Source: Lysobacter gummosus | GTDB lineage: Bacteria > Pseudomonadota > Gammaproteobacteria > Xanthomonadales > Xanthomonadaceae | Direction: 5' to 3' | Length of the DNA: 64,000 bases | Assembly: GCF_001442805.1 (NCBI RefSeq) | Contig: NZ_CP011131.1 | Location: forward strand, 558,001-622,000 | Part shown: positions 27,370 to 34,629 of the stretch, piece by piece | Numbering within the stretch: the first letter of the stretch is position 1 | Layout: the number at the start of each line of letters is the position of its first letter | Position numbers and translations under genes: made by a program | The notes under the pieces: model-generated | What the model was told of the DNA's origin: nothing | Databases searched by the model: none | What the model saw: the letters and a program-made list of their open reading frames with translations, nothing else

Positions 27370-27570
27370 CTTGAACCAAGAGTGTCTGATGGGACTGATC
27401 TTGTGCGCGGAAGTTCCGCGGTGGGGCGTTCGGTGATGGCGATCACCAAAATCTCGCGGCGTGGCTGGGTATCGGGCGGGAACTGCCGCGAAACCTGAGT
27501 TGCGGCGGGCAGAGGCTCCGGTTGCGCAGCTCCCGCCTGACTGACCGGAAAGGACCGCCCGGAAACGAAA

Positions 27571-27596
27571 ACGCCGGCCTGTCGCCAGGCCGGCGT
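27571..27596 (-). terminator. Terminator after cytochrome c4 gene
   Basis: On the minus strand an 11-bp stem (ACGCCGGCCTG / CAGGCCGGCGT) with a 4-base loop is followed by TTTCGTTT. It is 24 bases after the cytochrome stop codon. Confidence 0.85.
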
Positions 27597-27620
27597 CGTC
27601 GGAACACGGGTGGCGTGGGC

Positions 27621-28523
27621 TCAGCCCTTGGCGGGCTTGGCCGGAGCGGCCGGCTGGGCCGCCGCCGGAGCCGGAGCGGCCGCAGGAGCCGCCGCCGGAG
27701 CCGGAGCGGCCGCAGGAGCCGCCGCCGGCACGGCCGGCTTGGCCGCCGGAGCCGGCGCATCGGCCGCGGCGACGTCGTCGGCGCGTTCGTGCAGGCCCTG
27801 CAGATAGCTCGACAGCGAGCCGATCTCTTCGTCGCTGAGCTGCTTGGCCACCGTGGCCATGATGTTGAACAGGTGCGGGTCCTTCTGCGTGGTCGTGCCG
27901 GCGCGGTATTCCTCCAGGCGACGCTGCGAATAAACCGCCTGCTGGCCGGCGATGTGCGGATAGGCCGGACCCGGATTGCCCGCGCCGCCCGGGCCGTGGC
28001 AGGCCATGCAGGCCGGGATGCCGCGGGCCTTGTCGCCGCTGCGGAACAGCTGCTCGCCGACTTCGAAGAACTTCCTGCCCTTGTTGGGGCCAGCCGCGAT
28101 CACGGTGTCGTCGGCCACGCCGGCGCCGGACTTCTGCGTGGCGAAGTAGGCGCCCAGGTCGCGCGCGTCCTGCTCGCTGAGCGCGTCGGCGAAGGGTTTC
28201 ATCGCCGCGGACATGCCGGTATTGCGCTCGCCGGTCTTGAACAGGGCGATCTGGTGGGCGATGTAGCGCTCGCTCTGGCCGGCCAGGCGCGGGTACTGCG
28301 GATCGGTCGGGTTGCCGTCGAGACCGTGGCAGGCCGCGCAGGTGCCGGCCTTGGTCGCGCCGGCCTTGACGTCGCCCCAGCTGGCCTTGGGCCCGGCGGT
28401 GAGCGGCGCGGTCGTTACCGGCTCCTTATCGGGGATCGGCGTGACCGTGGTCTGGGCGAACGCAACGGCGGCGACCGCGAAGGCGGCGAGGCCGACGAGG
28501 CTCAGGACGCGGGCTTGGCTCAT
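27621..28523 (-). CDS. Di-haem cytochrome c4 with Ala/Pro-rich tail
   Basis: 300 residues. A signal peptide (LSLVGLAAFAVAAVAFAQ) exports it to the periplasm. Two haem-binding motifs are visible, CAACH (residues about 62-66) and CMACH (about 172-176), each followed by the matching Met-ligand regions (NTGMSAAMKPFADALSEQDA and HLFNIMATVAKQLSDEEIGS). Cytochrome c4 carries electrons to terminal oxidases. The family is about 200 residues; this protein has an extra C-terminal tail of about 55 residues made almost only of Ala and Pro. The start at 28523 is the one that begins the signal peptide. It is divergent from engB. Confidence 0.92.
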   Translation of the reverse strand: MSQARVLSLVGLAAFAVAAVAFAQTTVTPIPDKEPVTTAPLTAGPKASWGDVKAGATKAGTCAACHGLDGNPTDPQYPRLAGQSERYIAHQIALFKTGERNTGMSAAMKPFADALSEQDARDLGAYFATQKSGAGVADDTVIAAGPNKGRKFFEVGEQLFRSGDKARGIPACMACHGPGGAGNPGPAYPHIAGQQAVYSQRRLEEYRAGTTTQKDPHLFNIMATVAKQLSDEEIGSLSSYLQGLHERADDVAAADAPAPAAKPAVPAAAPAAAPAPAAAPAAAPAPAAAQPAAPAKPAKG

Positions 28524-28707
28524 GTAGCTGGGCTCCGAACTACTGCTGGCTTGCTGTGCAAGGGCTGGCTGGATGACAGTGCGGCCGGCCACTATGGGCG
28601 CCGGAACCTCGGAATTATCTTCCGCCGGACCGGATCGGGTCAACGCGGGTTCAGCCGGCCAGGTCGCAGAACGCGAGCATCCGGCCGGGGCATGCGATCC
28701 TAAGGGC

Positions 28708-29397
28708 ATGATCAACCACCTTGCCCGCGCCCGTTACCTGTTGTCGGCGCACAACGTCAAACAGCTGCCGCCCGACGGCGGATTCGAGGTCGCCTTCGCC
28801 GGCCGCTCCAACGCCGGCAAGTCCAGCGCGCTCAATGCCATGTGTCAGCAGAACGCGCTGGCGCGGGTGTCCAAGACGCCCGGACGCACTCAGCAGCTGG
28901 TGTTTTTCGACGTCAGCCTGCCGTACCGCGGCCCGGAGCCCGCGCCGGATCCGGACCGCTTCCTGGTCGATCTGCCCGGTTACGGCTACGCCAAGGTGCC
29001 GCAGAACCTGCAGGCGCACTGGCAGGCCTTCCTCGACCGCTACTTCCAGACCCGCCAGGCCTTGCGCGGCCTGGTGGTGGTGATGGACATCCGTCATCCG
29101 CTCAAGGATTACGACAAGCAGATGCTCGGCTACGCGGTCAGCCGCGACCTGCCGGCGCATGCGCTGCTGACCAAGGCGGACAAGTTCGGGCGCGGCCAGC
29201 AGCAGCAGGCACTGATGGCGGTGCGCAAGGAACTGCAATCGGCCTATGGCGACACGGTCAGCGTGCAGACCTTCTCCGGCGAGTCCAAGCTGGGCGTGGA
29301 CGAAGCGCGCGAGAAAGTGATGGGCTGGCTCGGGATGGGCGATGCGCCGGCCTCGGCGCCGAGCGCTCCCGAGATCGCGCGGGACGAAGACGAGTAA
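28708..29397 (+). CDS. engB: Ribosome biogenesis GTPase EngB (YihA/YsxC)
   Basis: 229 residues. GTPase motifs are clear: G1 GRSNAGKSS, G2 region KTPGRTQQL, G3 DLPGYG, G4 TKAD. EngB is needed for late assembly of the 50S subunit. The ATG at 28708 gives the standard opening (NHLARARYLLSAHNVKQLPP), so a longer frame beginning upstream was rejected. A C-terminal Ala/Pro/acidic extension of about 20 residues is unconserved. It is divergent from cytochrome c4, the usual gammaproteobacterial neighbourhood. Confidence 0.95.
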   Translation: MINHLARARYLLSAHNVKQLPPDGGFEVAFAGRSNAGKSSALNAMCQQNALARVSKTPGRTQQLVFFDVSLPYRGPEPAPDPDRFLVDLPGYGYAKVPQNLQAHWQAFLDRYFQTRQALRGLVVVMDIRHPLKDYDKQMLGYAVSRDLPAHALLTKADKFGRGQQQQALMAVRKELQSAYGDTVSVQTFSGESKLGVDEAREKVMGWLGMGDAPASAPSAPEIARDEDE

Positions 29398-29429
29398 GCC
29401 GCGTTGTTGCGGAATGGGCTTGAGCTCCG

Positions 29430-29542
29430 GTGGGAGGGGCTTCAGCCCCGATGCTTTCCTCTCAGATCGCGGTGAAGCGGCCCGTTGAGATCCGCCGGGC
29501 TCTGGCCGAAGAGCATCGGGGCTGAAGCCCCTCCTACAAAAG
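29430..29542. repeat. Facing pair of the GGGAGGGGCTTCAGCCCC repeat
   Basis: Copies at 29430-29458 (forward) and 29511-29542 (reverse), separated by about 50 bases, between engB and the next gene. The rest of the 296-base gap holds no recognised feature. Confidence 0.85.
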
Positions 29543-29693
29543 ACCTCGGGGCTTCGCCAAGTCTTTGAGAGTGCCCGAGCTTTCGCCGAACAGGTCGCCA
29601 TCGCCGCGATCCTTGGCCGCTTTCCCACCGTCGTTCGCGTTACTTCCTGGGTGACCGTCCGCGCGCGCGGGCTCAGCCAGGAAGCGACACGAC

Positions 29694-30557
29694 ATGGACC
29701 CGATTTCCGACCCGCAGACCATCCTCGCCGCGGGCGCCTACGGCACCGCGCTGCTGTTCTTCGCCTACGGCGCCTACGCGCTGCTCAAGACCAGGAACGC
29801 CGAACAGAACAAGAACGTGCGCTGGTACCTGGGCATCGGCGCGGCGGTGGTGGTGGCGATGATCGGTTTCGACACGCTCAAGAGCTGGCGCAGCGGCGAA
29901 CGCATCGTCCCCAACGTCTACCTGACCTTCTCGCCGCGTTTCGCCGCGGTGAACCTGCCCGACCCGGTGATCGAATACAGCGGCCAGACCCTGGCGCCCA
30001 ACGCGGCGATCAAGGTCGCCGACAACAACAGCAGCATCAACATCTCGGTCGATTCGATCATCGAGAAAGTCAAAGGCCTGCAGCACAACAACCAGCAATT
30101 GCAGAACGCGCTGGGCAGCGCCGCGCTGGCCGGCCAGCCCAAGGAACTGGCGGAGGAAATCGCCGCGGCCGACAGCGCCGGCCAGGACCCGTGCGCGGGC
30201 GGCGGCGACGCGACCTTATGCGGCTGGAAGCAATTGTCGAACGGACAACTGGCCAGCGCGCAGGCGACGCTGACCCAGGCGGTGAAGGACGCGCCGGCCA
30301 GCGACCCCAAGGGCAAGGCCACCGCGCTCAGCGGCCTGGGCGAAATCTATGTCGGCCAGGGCCGCATCGACGAAGCCAAGGTGGTGCTCAAGCGCGCCGC
30401 CGACCTGGGCAACGCCGGCGCGAAAAAGCGCCTGGATACGCTGGCGGCGACCCCTGGGACCACGCCGCCGCGGCCGCTGACGCCGGTGTTGCAACCGGGC
30501 CTGTTGGAACCGCGCGAGCGGCCGGTGCGCGAGCTGCAGCGGCGGCCGCAGAACTGA
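29694..30557 (+). CDS. Membrane-anchored protein with a TPR-like C-terminal segment
   Basis: 287 residues. Two N-terminal membrane helices are visible (TILAAGAYGTALLFFAYGAY and YLGIGAAVVVAMIGFDTL). A soluble region of unknown type follows (about 60-150). A helical hairpin-like repeat is found at about 190-245 (GQLASAQATLTQAVKDAPAS, GKATALSGLGEIYVGQGRID, EAKVVLKRAADLGNAGAKKR) that fits one or two TPR/Sel1-like units. It ends in a Pro/Arg-rich tail. A single CAGGGDATLC pair could form a disulfide. I do not recognise the family. It is convergent with the DUF2007-like gene. Confidence 0.72.
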   Translation: MDPISDPQTILAAGAYGTALLFFAYGAYALLKTRNAEQNKNVRWYLGIGAAVVVAMIGFDTLKSWRSGERIVPNVYLTFSPRFAAVNLPDPVIEYSGQTLAPNAAIKVADNNSSINISVDSIIEKVKGLQHNNQQLQNALGSAALAGQPKELAEEIAAADSAGQDPCAGGGDATLCGWKQLSNGQLASAQATLTQAVKDAPASDPKGKATALSGLGEIYVGQGRIDEAKVVLKRAADLGNAGAKKRLDTLAATPGTTPPRPLTPVLQPGLLEPRERPVRELQRRPQN

Positions 30558-30605
30558 TTCCGCCGCGGTGCGGTCGCGGCCCTTCGGCCGCGCCGCAGGC
30601 CGCGA

Positions 30606-31484
30606 TCAAGGCGATGAAAGCGGACGGGTGGAAACGATCTCGCCGCGTTCGTCGTAAGTGCGTTCGACATCCAGCACGCCGTCGCCGTCGCTGTCGAACT
30701 TGCCGTCGAGCGCGCGCAGGCCATCGTGGCGGACTTGCTTGACCACGCGGCCTTGCGAGTCCAGCCACTGTTCGTTCTGCATGATCGAGAACGGACCGAC
30801 GACGCGATAGTCGGGCTTCCCGTCGCCGTCGCGATCGATCGAATAGGTCAAGGTCCGTTTCTTGTCGGGAAGGTAGCTGGCCTGGCTCTCGTAATCGCCG
30901 TCGAAATCGTTGTCTTGCGAGTTCGACTGAGGCAGGTTGTTCTCGAACCGCACGATCTCATCGACCTTGCCGTCGCCATTGCGATCGCTGCGCATCTGCG
31001 TGCCTACGCCGTTCACATAGGTCGTCCACGTATCCGTCCGGCCGTCGCCGTTGGAGTCGGTTTCGACCGTCTGCGTGGCCGGCGGCGCGGGCTGCGAGCG
31101 ATGGGCGAATGTTTCGAGCAAGCCCGCGCCGATGAAGCCGCCCACGATCAACGCGAACATCAGGCTGGGAAGGCCGTAGCCGCTGTCGTCTGTCTTGCGC
31201 TTTTTCAGCGGCTGGTAGGCGTCGGAGTCGTCGGGCGGCGCGGCTGCGGCGCTGTGGCCGGAATCGCGATCGGCGCGCGCATCGTCCTGGCGCCCGGGCG
31301 GCGGCGCGCCCGCGCCCCGCCACTGCCCGATGAGCTGGCGCGCGCGCGGCGCATCGTCGTCGGCGACTTCGATCCGCACCGAACCGCCGGCGTCGAGCAC
31401 ATGCGCCAGAATCCCTTCCTGCGCCAACACCTCGCGCGCGAGCTGCGCATCCGCCGAATGGGCGGCTTCATACACGATTTGCAC
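30606..31484 (-). CDS. DUF2007-like protein with a membrane helix and five calcium-loop-like repeats
   Basis: 292 residues. Residues 1-55 (MQIVYEAAHSADAQLAREVL, then VRIEVADDDAPRARQLI) match the small DUF2007 pattern. A polar linker and one membrane helix (SLMFALIVGGFIGAGLLETF, about 107-126) follow. The C-terminal half carries five short acidic repeats of the D-x-[DN]-x-D-G type: DSNGDGRTD, DRNGDGKVDE, DNDFDGDYE, DRDGDGKPDY and DSDGDGVLD. These resemble calcium-binding loops of EF-hand or dockerin type. Orientation is probably N-in/C-out, placing the loops in the periplasm. It is an adjacent paralogue of the next gene. No function is known. Confidence 0.8.
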   Translation of the reverse strand: MQIVYEAAHSADAQLAREVLAQEGILAHVLDAGGSVRIEVADDDAPRARQLIGQWRGAGAPPPGRQDDARADRDSGHSAAAAPPDDSDAYQPLKKRKTDDSGYGLPSLMFALIVGGFIGAGLLETFAHRSQPAPPATQTVETDSNGDGRTDTWTTYVNGVGTQMRSDRNGDGKVDEIVRFENNLPQSNSQDNDFDGDYESQASYLPDKKRTLTYSIDRDGDGKPDYRVVGPFSIMQNEQWLDSQGRVVKQVRHDGLRALDGKFDSDGDGVLDVERTYDERGEIVSTRPLSSP

Positions 31485-31706
31485 CGCTGTCCTCCATGGA
31501 CGCGACCGGTCGGTCCGTCCGGGCGAGTATCCCGCGACCGGCGCCGCGTGACGAGAGGCTGGCGCGTGGTTTCAGGCGCGCGCGCAACCTCGCCGAGGCT
31601 CCGCTGGCGCCGCGATCGAACGCCATCGTCGTATCGCGGCTTGCGCCGGCCGCCGTGCAAGCCCGATCCCGTTACGCCGGCTCAACCGGCCCGCGCTTGC
31701 CGCCGA

Positions 31707-32594
31707 TCACTGCGCCTGGACAGGCCGCGTAGAACGGATTTCGCCGCGATCATCGAAGATGCGCACCGTATCCAGCACCCCGTCGCCGTCGCTGTCGATT
31801 TCGCCGCCGGTCAGGCGTCCGCCGGTGTAGAGGTTGCGCTTGATCACCCGGCCCTGCGCGTCCAGCCACTGGTCGGTATGCGGCACGCCGCGCAGCGCGG
31901 TCTGCTGCAGTTCCGGGGCGCCGTCGCCGTTGTAGTCGGCGCTGCGCTCGACCCACAGGCCGTCGCGATAGCTCGTGGTGGTTTCGCGCACGCCGTTGAA
32001 ATCCTGGTCTTCTTCCGCGGCGGTCGGCAAGCCGCGCGGATCGTACTGGATGACCTGATCGGCGCTGCCGTCGCTATTGCGGTCGGCCTCGGTGCGGATC
32101 AACTGCTGGCCTTCATAGACCAGGCGTTCGTCGGCGACGCCGTCGGCGTTGTAGTCCACGTCCTGTTCGCTCACGCCCGGCTGCATCACAACGCCGGTCA
32201 CCAGCGCACCGAGCAGGGCGCCGATCACCAGGGCGATGACGGTGCCGGCCATGGCGAAGCCGCTGGGCGGCGGCTTGCGCTGGTTCAACGGACGGTAGAC
32301 GTTCTCGCTTTCGACATGCTCGGGCGTGTCGTCGTCGCCGAAATCGCGGTCGGCCGGCTCGCCCTCGTCGTCGTCCAGCGGCACCGCCGCGGCCTGCCAT
32401 TCCTCGATGATTTCGCGCGCTCGCGCGGCCTCTTCGTCGGCGACCTCGACCCGCACCGAGCCGCCGACCGGCAGCAGGCCGGCGCCGGCTTCCAGTGCGC
32501 CGCCGAACACGAACGATTGAATCCCTTCCTGCGCCAGCAGGCCGTGCACGAGCTGCGCATCCGCCGAATGGGCGGCGTGATAAACGATCTGCAC
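31707..32594 (-). CDS. DUF2007-like protein with membrane helix and calcium-loop-like repeats, paralogue
   Basis: 295 residues, collinear with its neighbour: the same opening (MQIVYHAAHSADAQLVHGLL), a membrane helix (FAMAGTVIALVIGALLGALV) and five C-terminal acidic loops in matching places (DYNADGVADE, DRNSDGSADQ, DQDFNGVRE, DYNGDGAPEL, DSDGDGVLD). The last loop and the ending (RGEIRSTRPV) are nearly the same as in the neighbour, and the linker is acidic. The pair probably arose by tandem duplication. The third loop lacks some ligands in both. Between the two genes are 222 bases with no other feature. Confidence 0.8.
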   Translation of the reverse strand: MQIVYHAAHSADAQLVHGLLAQEGIQSFVFGGALEAGAGLLPVGGSVRVEVADEEAARAREIIEEWQAAAVPLDDDEGEPADRDFGDDDTPEHVESENVYRPLNQRKPPPSGFAMAGTVIALVIGALLGALVTGVVMQPGVSEQDVDYNADGVADERLVYEGQQLIRTEADRNSDGSADQVIQYDPRGLPTAAEEDQDFNGVRETTTSYRDGLWVERSADYNGDGAPELQQTALRGVPHTDQWLDAQGRVIKRNLYTGGRLTGGEIDSDGDGVLDTVRIFDDRGEIRSTRPVQAQ

Positions 32595-32692
32595 CGATGT
32601 CCCCCTGGGCGCGGCCGACGGGCCGGCTCAGTCCAGTATGCCCAGGCCCCGGTACGCGTGGCGAGCGGGGCGCGGCGGTCTGCGATCGGGCC

Positions 32693-34342
32693 TCAGCCGC
32701 GAGCGCGCGCCGCGTACATGCCGTAGGCCGGCAGGATCAAACGCTGGCCCTGGATGTGGCCGCAGGGCAGGCCATGGCCGTCGTCGGCGATCCAGTCGGC
32801 GCGTTCGCCCAGTTCCACCGACGCCGGCGCGTCGCCGAGGTTGAACGCCATCAGCATCGCCTGGCTGCCTTCGCCGCGCACGAACGCGATCGCCGGCTCG
32901 GCGCTGTCGAGGAAACCGATGGCGCCGTCGAGCAGCGCGGCATGATGTTTGCGCCAGCTCAGGAAACGGCGGAAGCCGTTGAGCTTGGAGGCCGGGTCGT
33001 CCTGCTGGCTGGCGATGTCGAGCGCGCGATGGCTGGCCGGAATCGGCAGCCATGGCTCGCCGCTGGTGAAGCCGGCGCGCTCGCTGGTGTCCCACGGCAG
33101 CGGCGTGCGGCAGCCGTCGCGGCCCTTGAAGGTGGGCCAGAACGCTTTGCCGTACGGGTCCTGCAAGGCGTCGAAAGGCAGATCGGCCTCGGGCAGCCCC
33201 AATTCCTCGCCCTGGTACACGCACACCGATCCGCGCAGCGAACACACCAGCGCGCTGAGCAGGGTGGCGAAGTGCGCCGGCCGCTCGCCGCGGCCCCAGC
33301 GCGTGACCACGCGCTGCACGTCGTGATTGGAGATCGCCCAGCACGGCCAGCCTTCGCGCATGGTCGCTTCCAGGCGCTGCACCGTGCCGCGGATGTGCGC
33401 GACGCTGTAGTCCTCGGTCAGCAACTCGAAGCTGTAACCCATGTGCAGGCGGCCGTCGCGGGTGTAGTCGTCCATGGTCGCCAGCGAGTCCTCCGAGGAG
33501 ATCTCGCCCAGCGCCACCGCGCCCGGATAGCGGTCCAGCAGCGCGCGCAGTTCGCCCAGGAACGCGAGGTTTTCCGGCTGGGTGTTGTTGTAGTGGTGAT
33601 ACTGGAACGCGTACGGATTGTCCGGGCTGAAGCCGCGGCCGACCCGCTGCGCCGCCGGCTTGGGCGGATTGTCGCGCAGCTGCGCGTCGTGGAAGCAGAA
33701 ATTGATCGCGTCCAGGCGCAGGCCATCGACGCCGCGATCGAGCCAGAAGCGCACGTTGTCCAGCACCGCCGCGCGCACCGCCGGGTTGTGGAAATTCAGG
33801 TCCGGCTGCGCCGACAGGAAGTTGTGCAGGTAGTACTGCTGCCGGCGCGGTTCCCAGCGCCAGGCGACGCCGCCGAACAGCGACATCCAGTTGTTCGGCG
33901 CGGTGCCGTCCTCGCGCGCGTCGGCCCACACGTACCAGTCGGAATACTCGTTGTCGCGGCTCTCGCGGCTGCGCTTGAACCATTCGTGTTCGTTGGAGGT
34001 GTGGCTGAGCACCTGGTCGATCATCACCCGCAGGCCCAGCGCATGCGCCTTGGCCAGCAGCCGGTCGAAGTCGTCGATGTCGCCGAACAGCGGATCGACC
34101 GCGCGGTAGTCGGCGATGTCGTAGCCGAAGTCGGCCATCGGCGATTTGAAGAACGGCGAGATCCAGATCGCGTCCACGCCCAGGTCGGCCACGTAGCCGA
34201 GCTTGTCGATGATGCCGGGCAGGTCGCCCACGCCGTCGCCGTCGAGGTCGCGGAAGCTGCGCGGGTAGATCTGGTAGATGACCGCGCCGCGCCACCAAGC
34301 GTCGTTGCGGAGCGGATCGCTGGAAATACGGACGGCGGACAA
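32693..34342 (-). CDS. GH13 alpha-glucosidase (maltodextrin hydrolysis)
   Basis: 549 residues from the TTG at 34342, which follows AGGGG. An ATG at 34435 in the same frame lies inside a palindromic operator and gives a leader unlike the family, so it was not used. GH13 regions are DAWWRGAVIYQIYPRSFRDL at the N-terminus, region I DQVLSHTS, region II DGLRLDAINF with the nucleophile Asp, region III GEISSEDS with the acid/base Glu and region IV ISNHDVQR. No signal peptide is seen, so it should cleave imported maltooligosaccharides to glucose in the cytoplasm. It is divergent from the TonB receptor of the maltodextrin locus. Confidence 0.93.
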   Translation of the reverse strand: MSAVRISSDPLRNDAWWRGAVIYQIYPRSFRDLDGDGVGDLPGIIDKLGYVADLGVDAIWISPFFKSPMADFGYDIADYRAVDPLFGDIDDFDRLLAKAHALGLRVMIDQVLSHTSNEHEWFKRSRESRDNEYSDWYVWADAREDGTAPNNWMSLFGGVAWRWEPRRQQYYLHNFLSAQPDLNFHNPAVRAAVLDNVRFWLDRGVDGLRLDAINFCFHDAQLRDNPPKPAAQRVGRGFSPDNPYAFQYHHYNNTQPENLAFLGELRALLDRYPGAVALGEISSEDSLATMDDYTRDGRLHMGYSFELLTEDYSVAHIRGTVQRLEATMREGWPCWAISNHDVQRVVTRWGRGERPAHFATLLSALVCSLRGSVCVYQGEELGLPEADLPFDALQDPYGKAFWPTFKGRDGCRTPLPWDTSERAGFTSGEPWLPIPASHRALDIASQQDDPASKLNGFRRFLSWRKHHAALLDGAIGFLDSAEPAIAFVRGEGSQAMLMAFNLGDAPASVELGERADWIADDGHGLPCGHIQGQRLILPAYGMYAARARG

Positions 34343-34430
34343 GACGGGCCCCTGATCGATGGCGGCCTGCGTGCTGCACTGCCGCGATGCGAGCCAGCTT
34401 ACCGCCGCCGCCCCTCGCGGCCCGAGCGTG

Positions 34431-34444
34431 TGCATACGTATTCA
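34431..34444. promoter_or_regulatory. Putative LacI-type operator 1
   Basis: TGCATACGTATTCA, a 14-bp palindrome with one mismatched pair and the central CG typical of LacI-family operators. It is located in the divergent promoter region between alpha-glucosidase and the TonB receptor. A second copy is 48 bases away, and a LacI-type regulator is encoded at 41142. Confidence 0.6.
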
Positions 34445-34491
34445 CCCGCCAATCGCCAGAAGAAGTGCGACATGAATGCGACTTCATCCCA

Positions 34492-34505
34492 TGAATACGT
34501 ATGCA
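34492..34505. promoter_or_regulatory. Putative LacI-type operator 2
   Basis: TGAATACGTATGCA, the exact reverse complement of operator 1. Spacing between the centres is 61 bases, so a tetramer could bind both sites. It is 125 bases before the receptor start. Confidence 0.6.
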
Positions 34506-34629
34506 GAACCCGCTGCGGACGCGGCCGCTTGCCTAACATGCGCCACAGACCGAAGGCGCACGCCGCCCAGGCAACCGCAGCGCGACGCAGTGCGCGCGCG
34601 GCCGACACACAGCGCTTCTGGAGGGGAGC

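Noticed and set aside
27655..27735. Short tandem repeats as a regulatory or CRISPR-like array
   Set aside because: They are in frame within the cytochrome c4 gene and encode its Ala/Pro tail.
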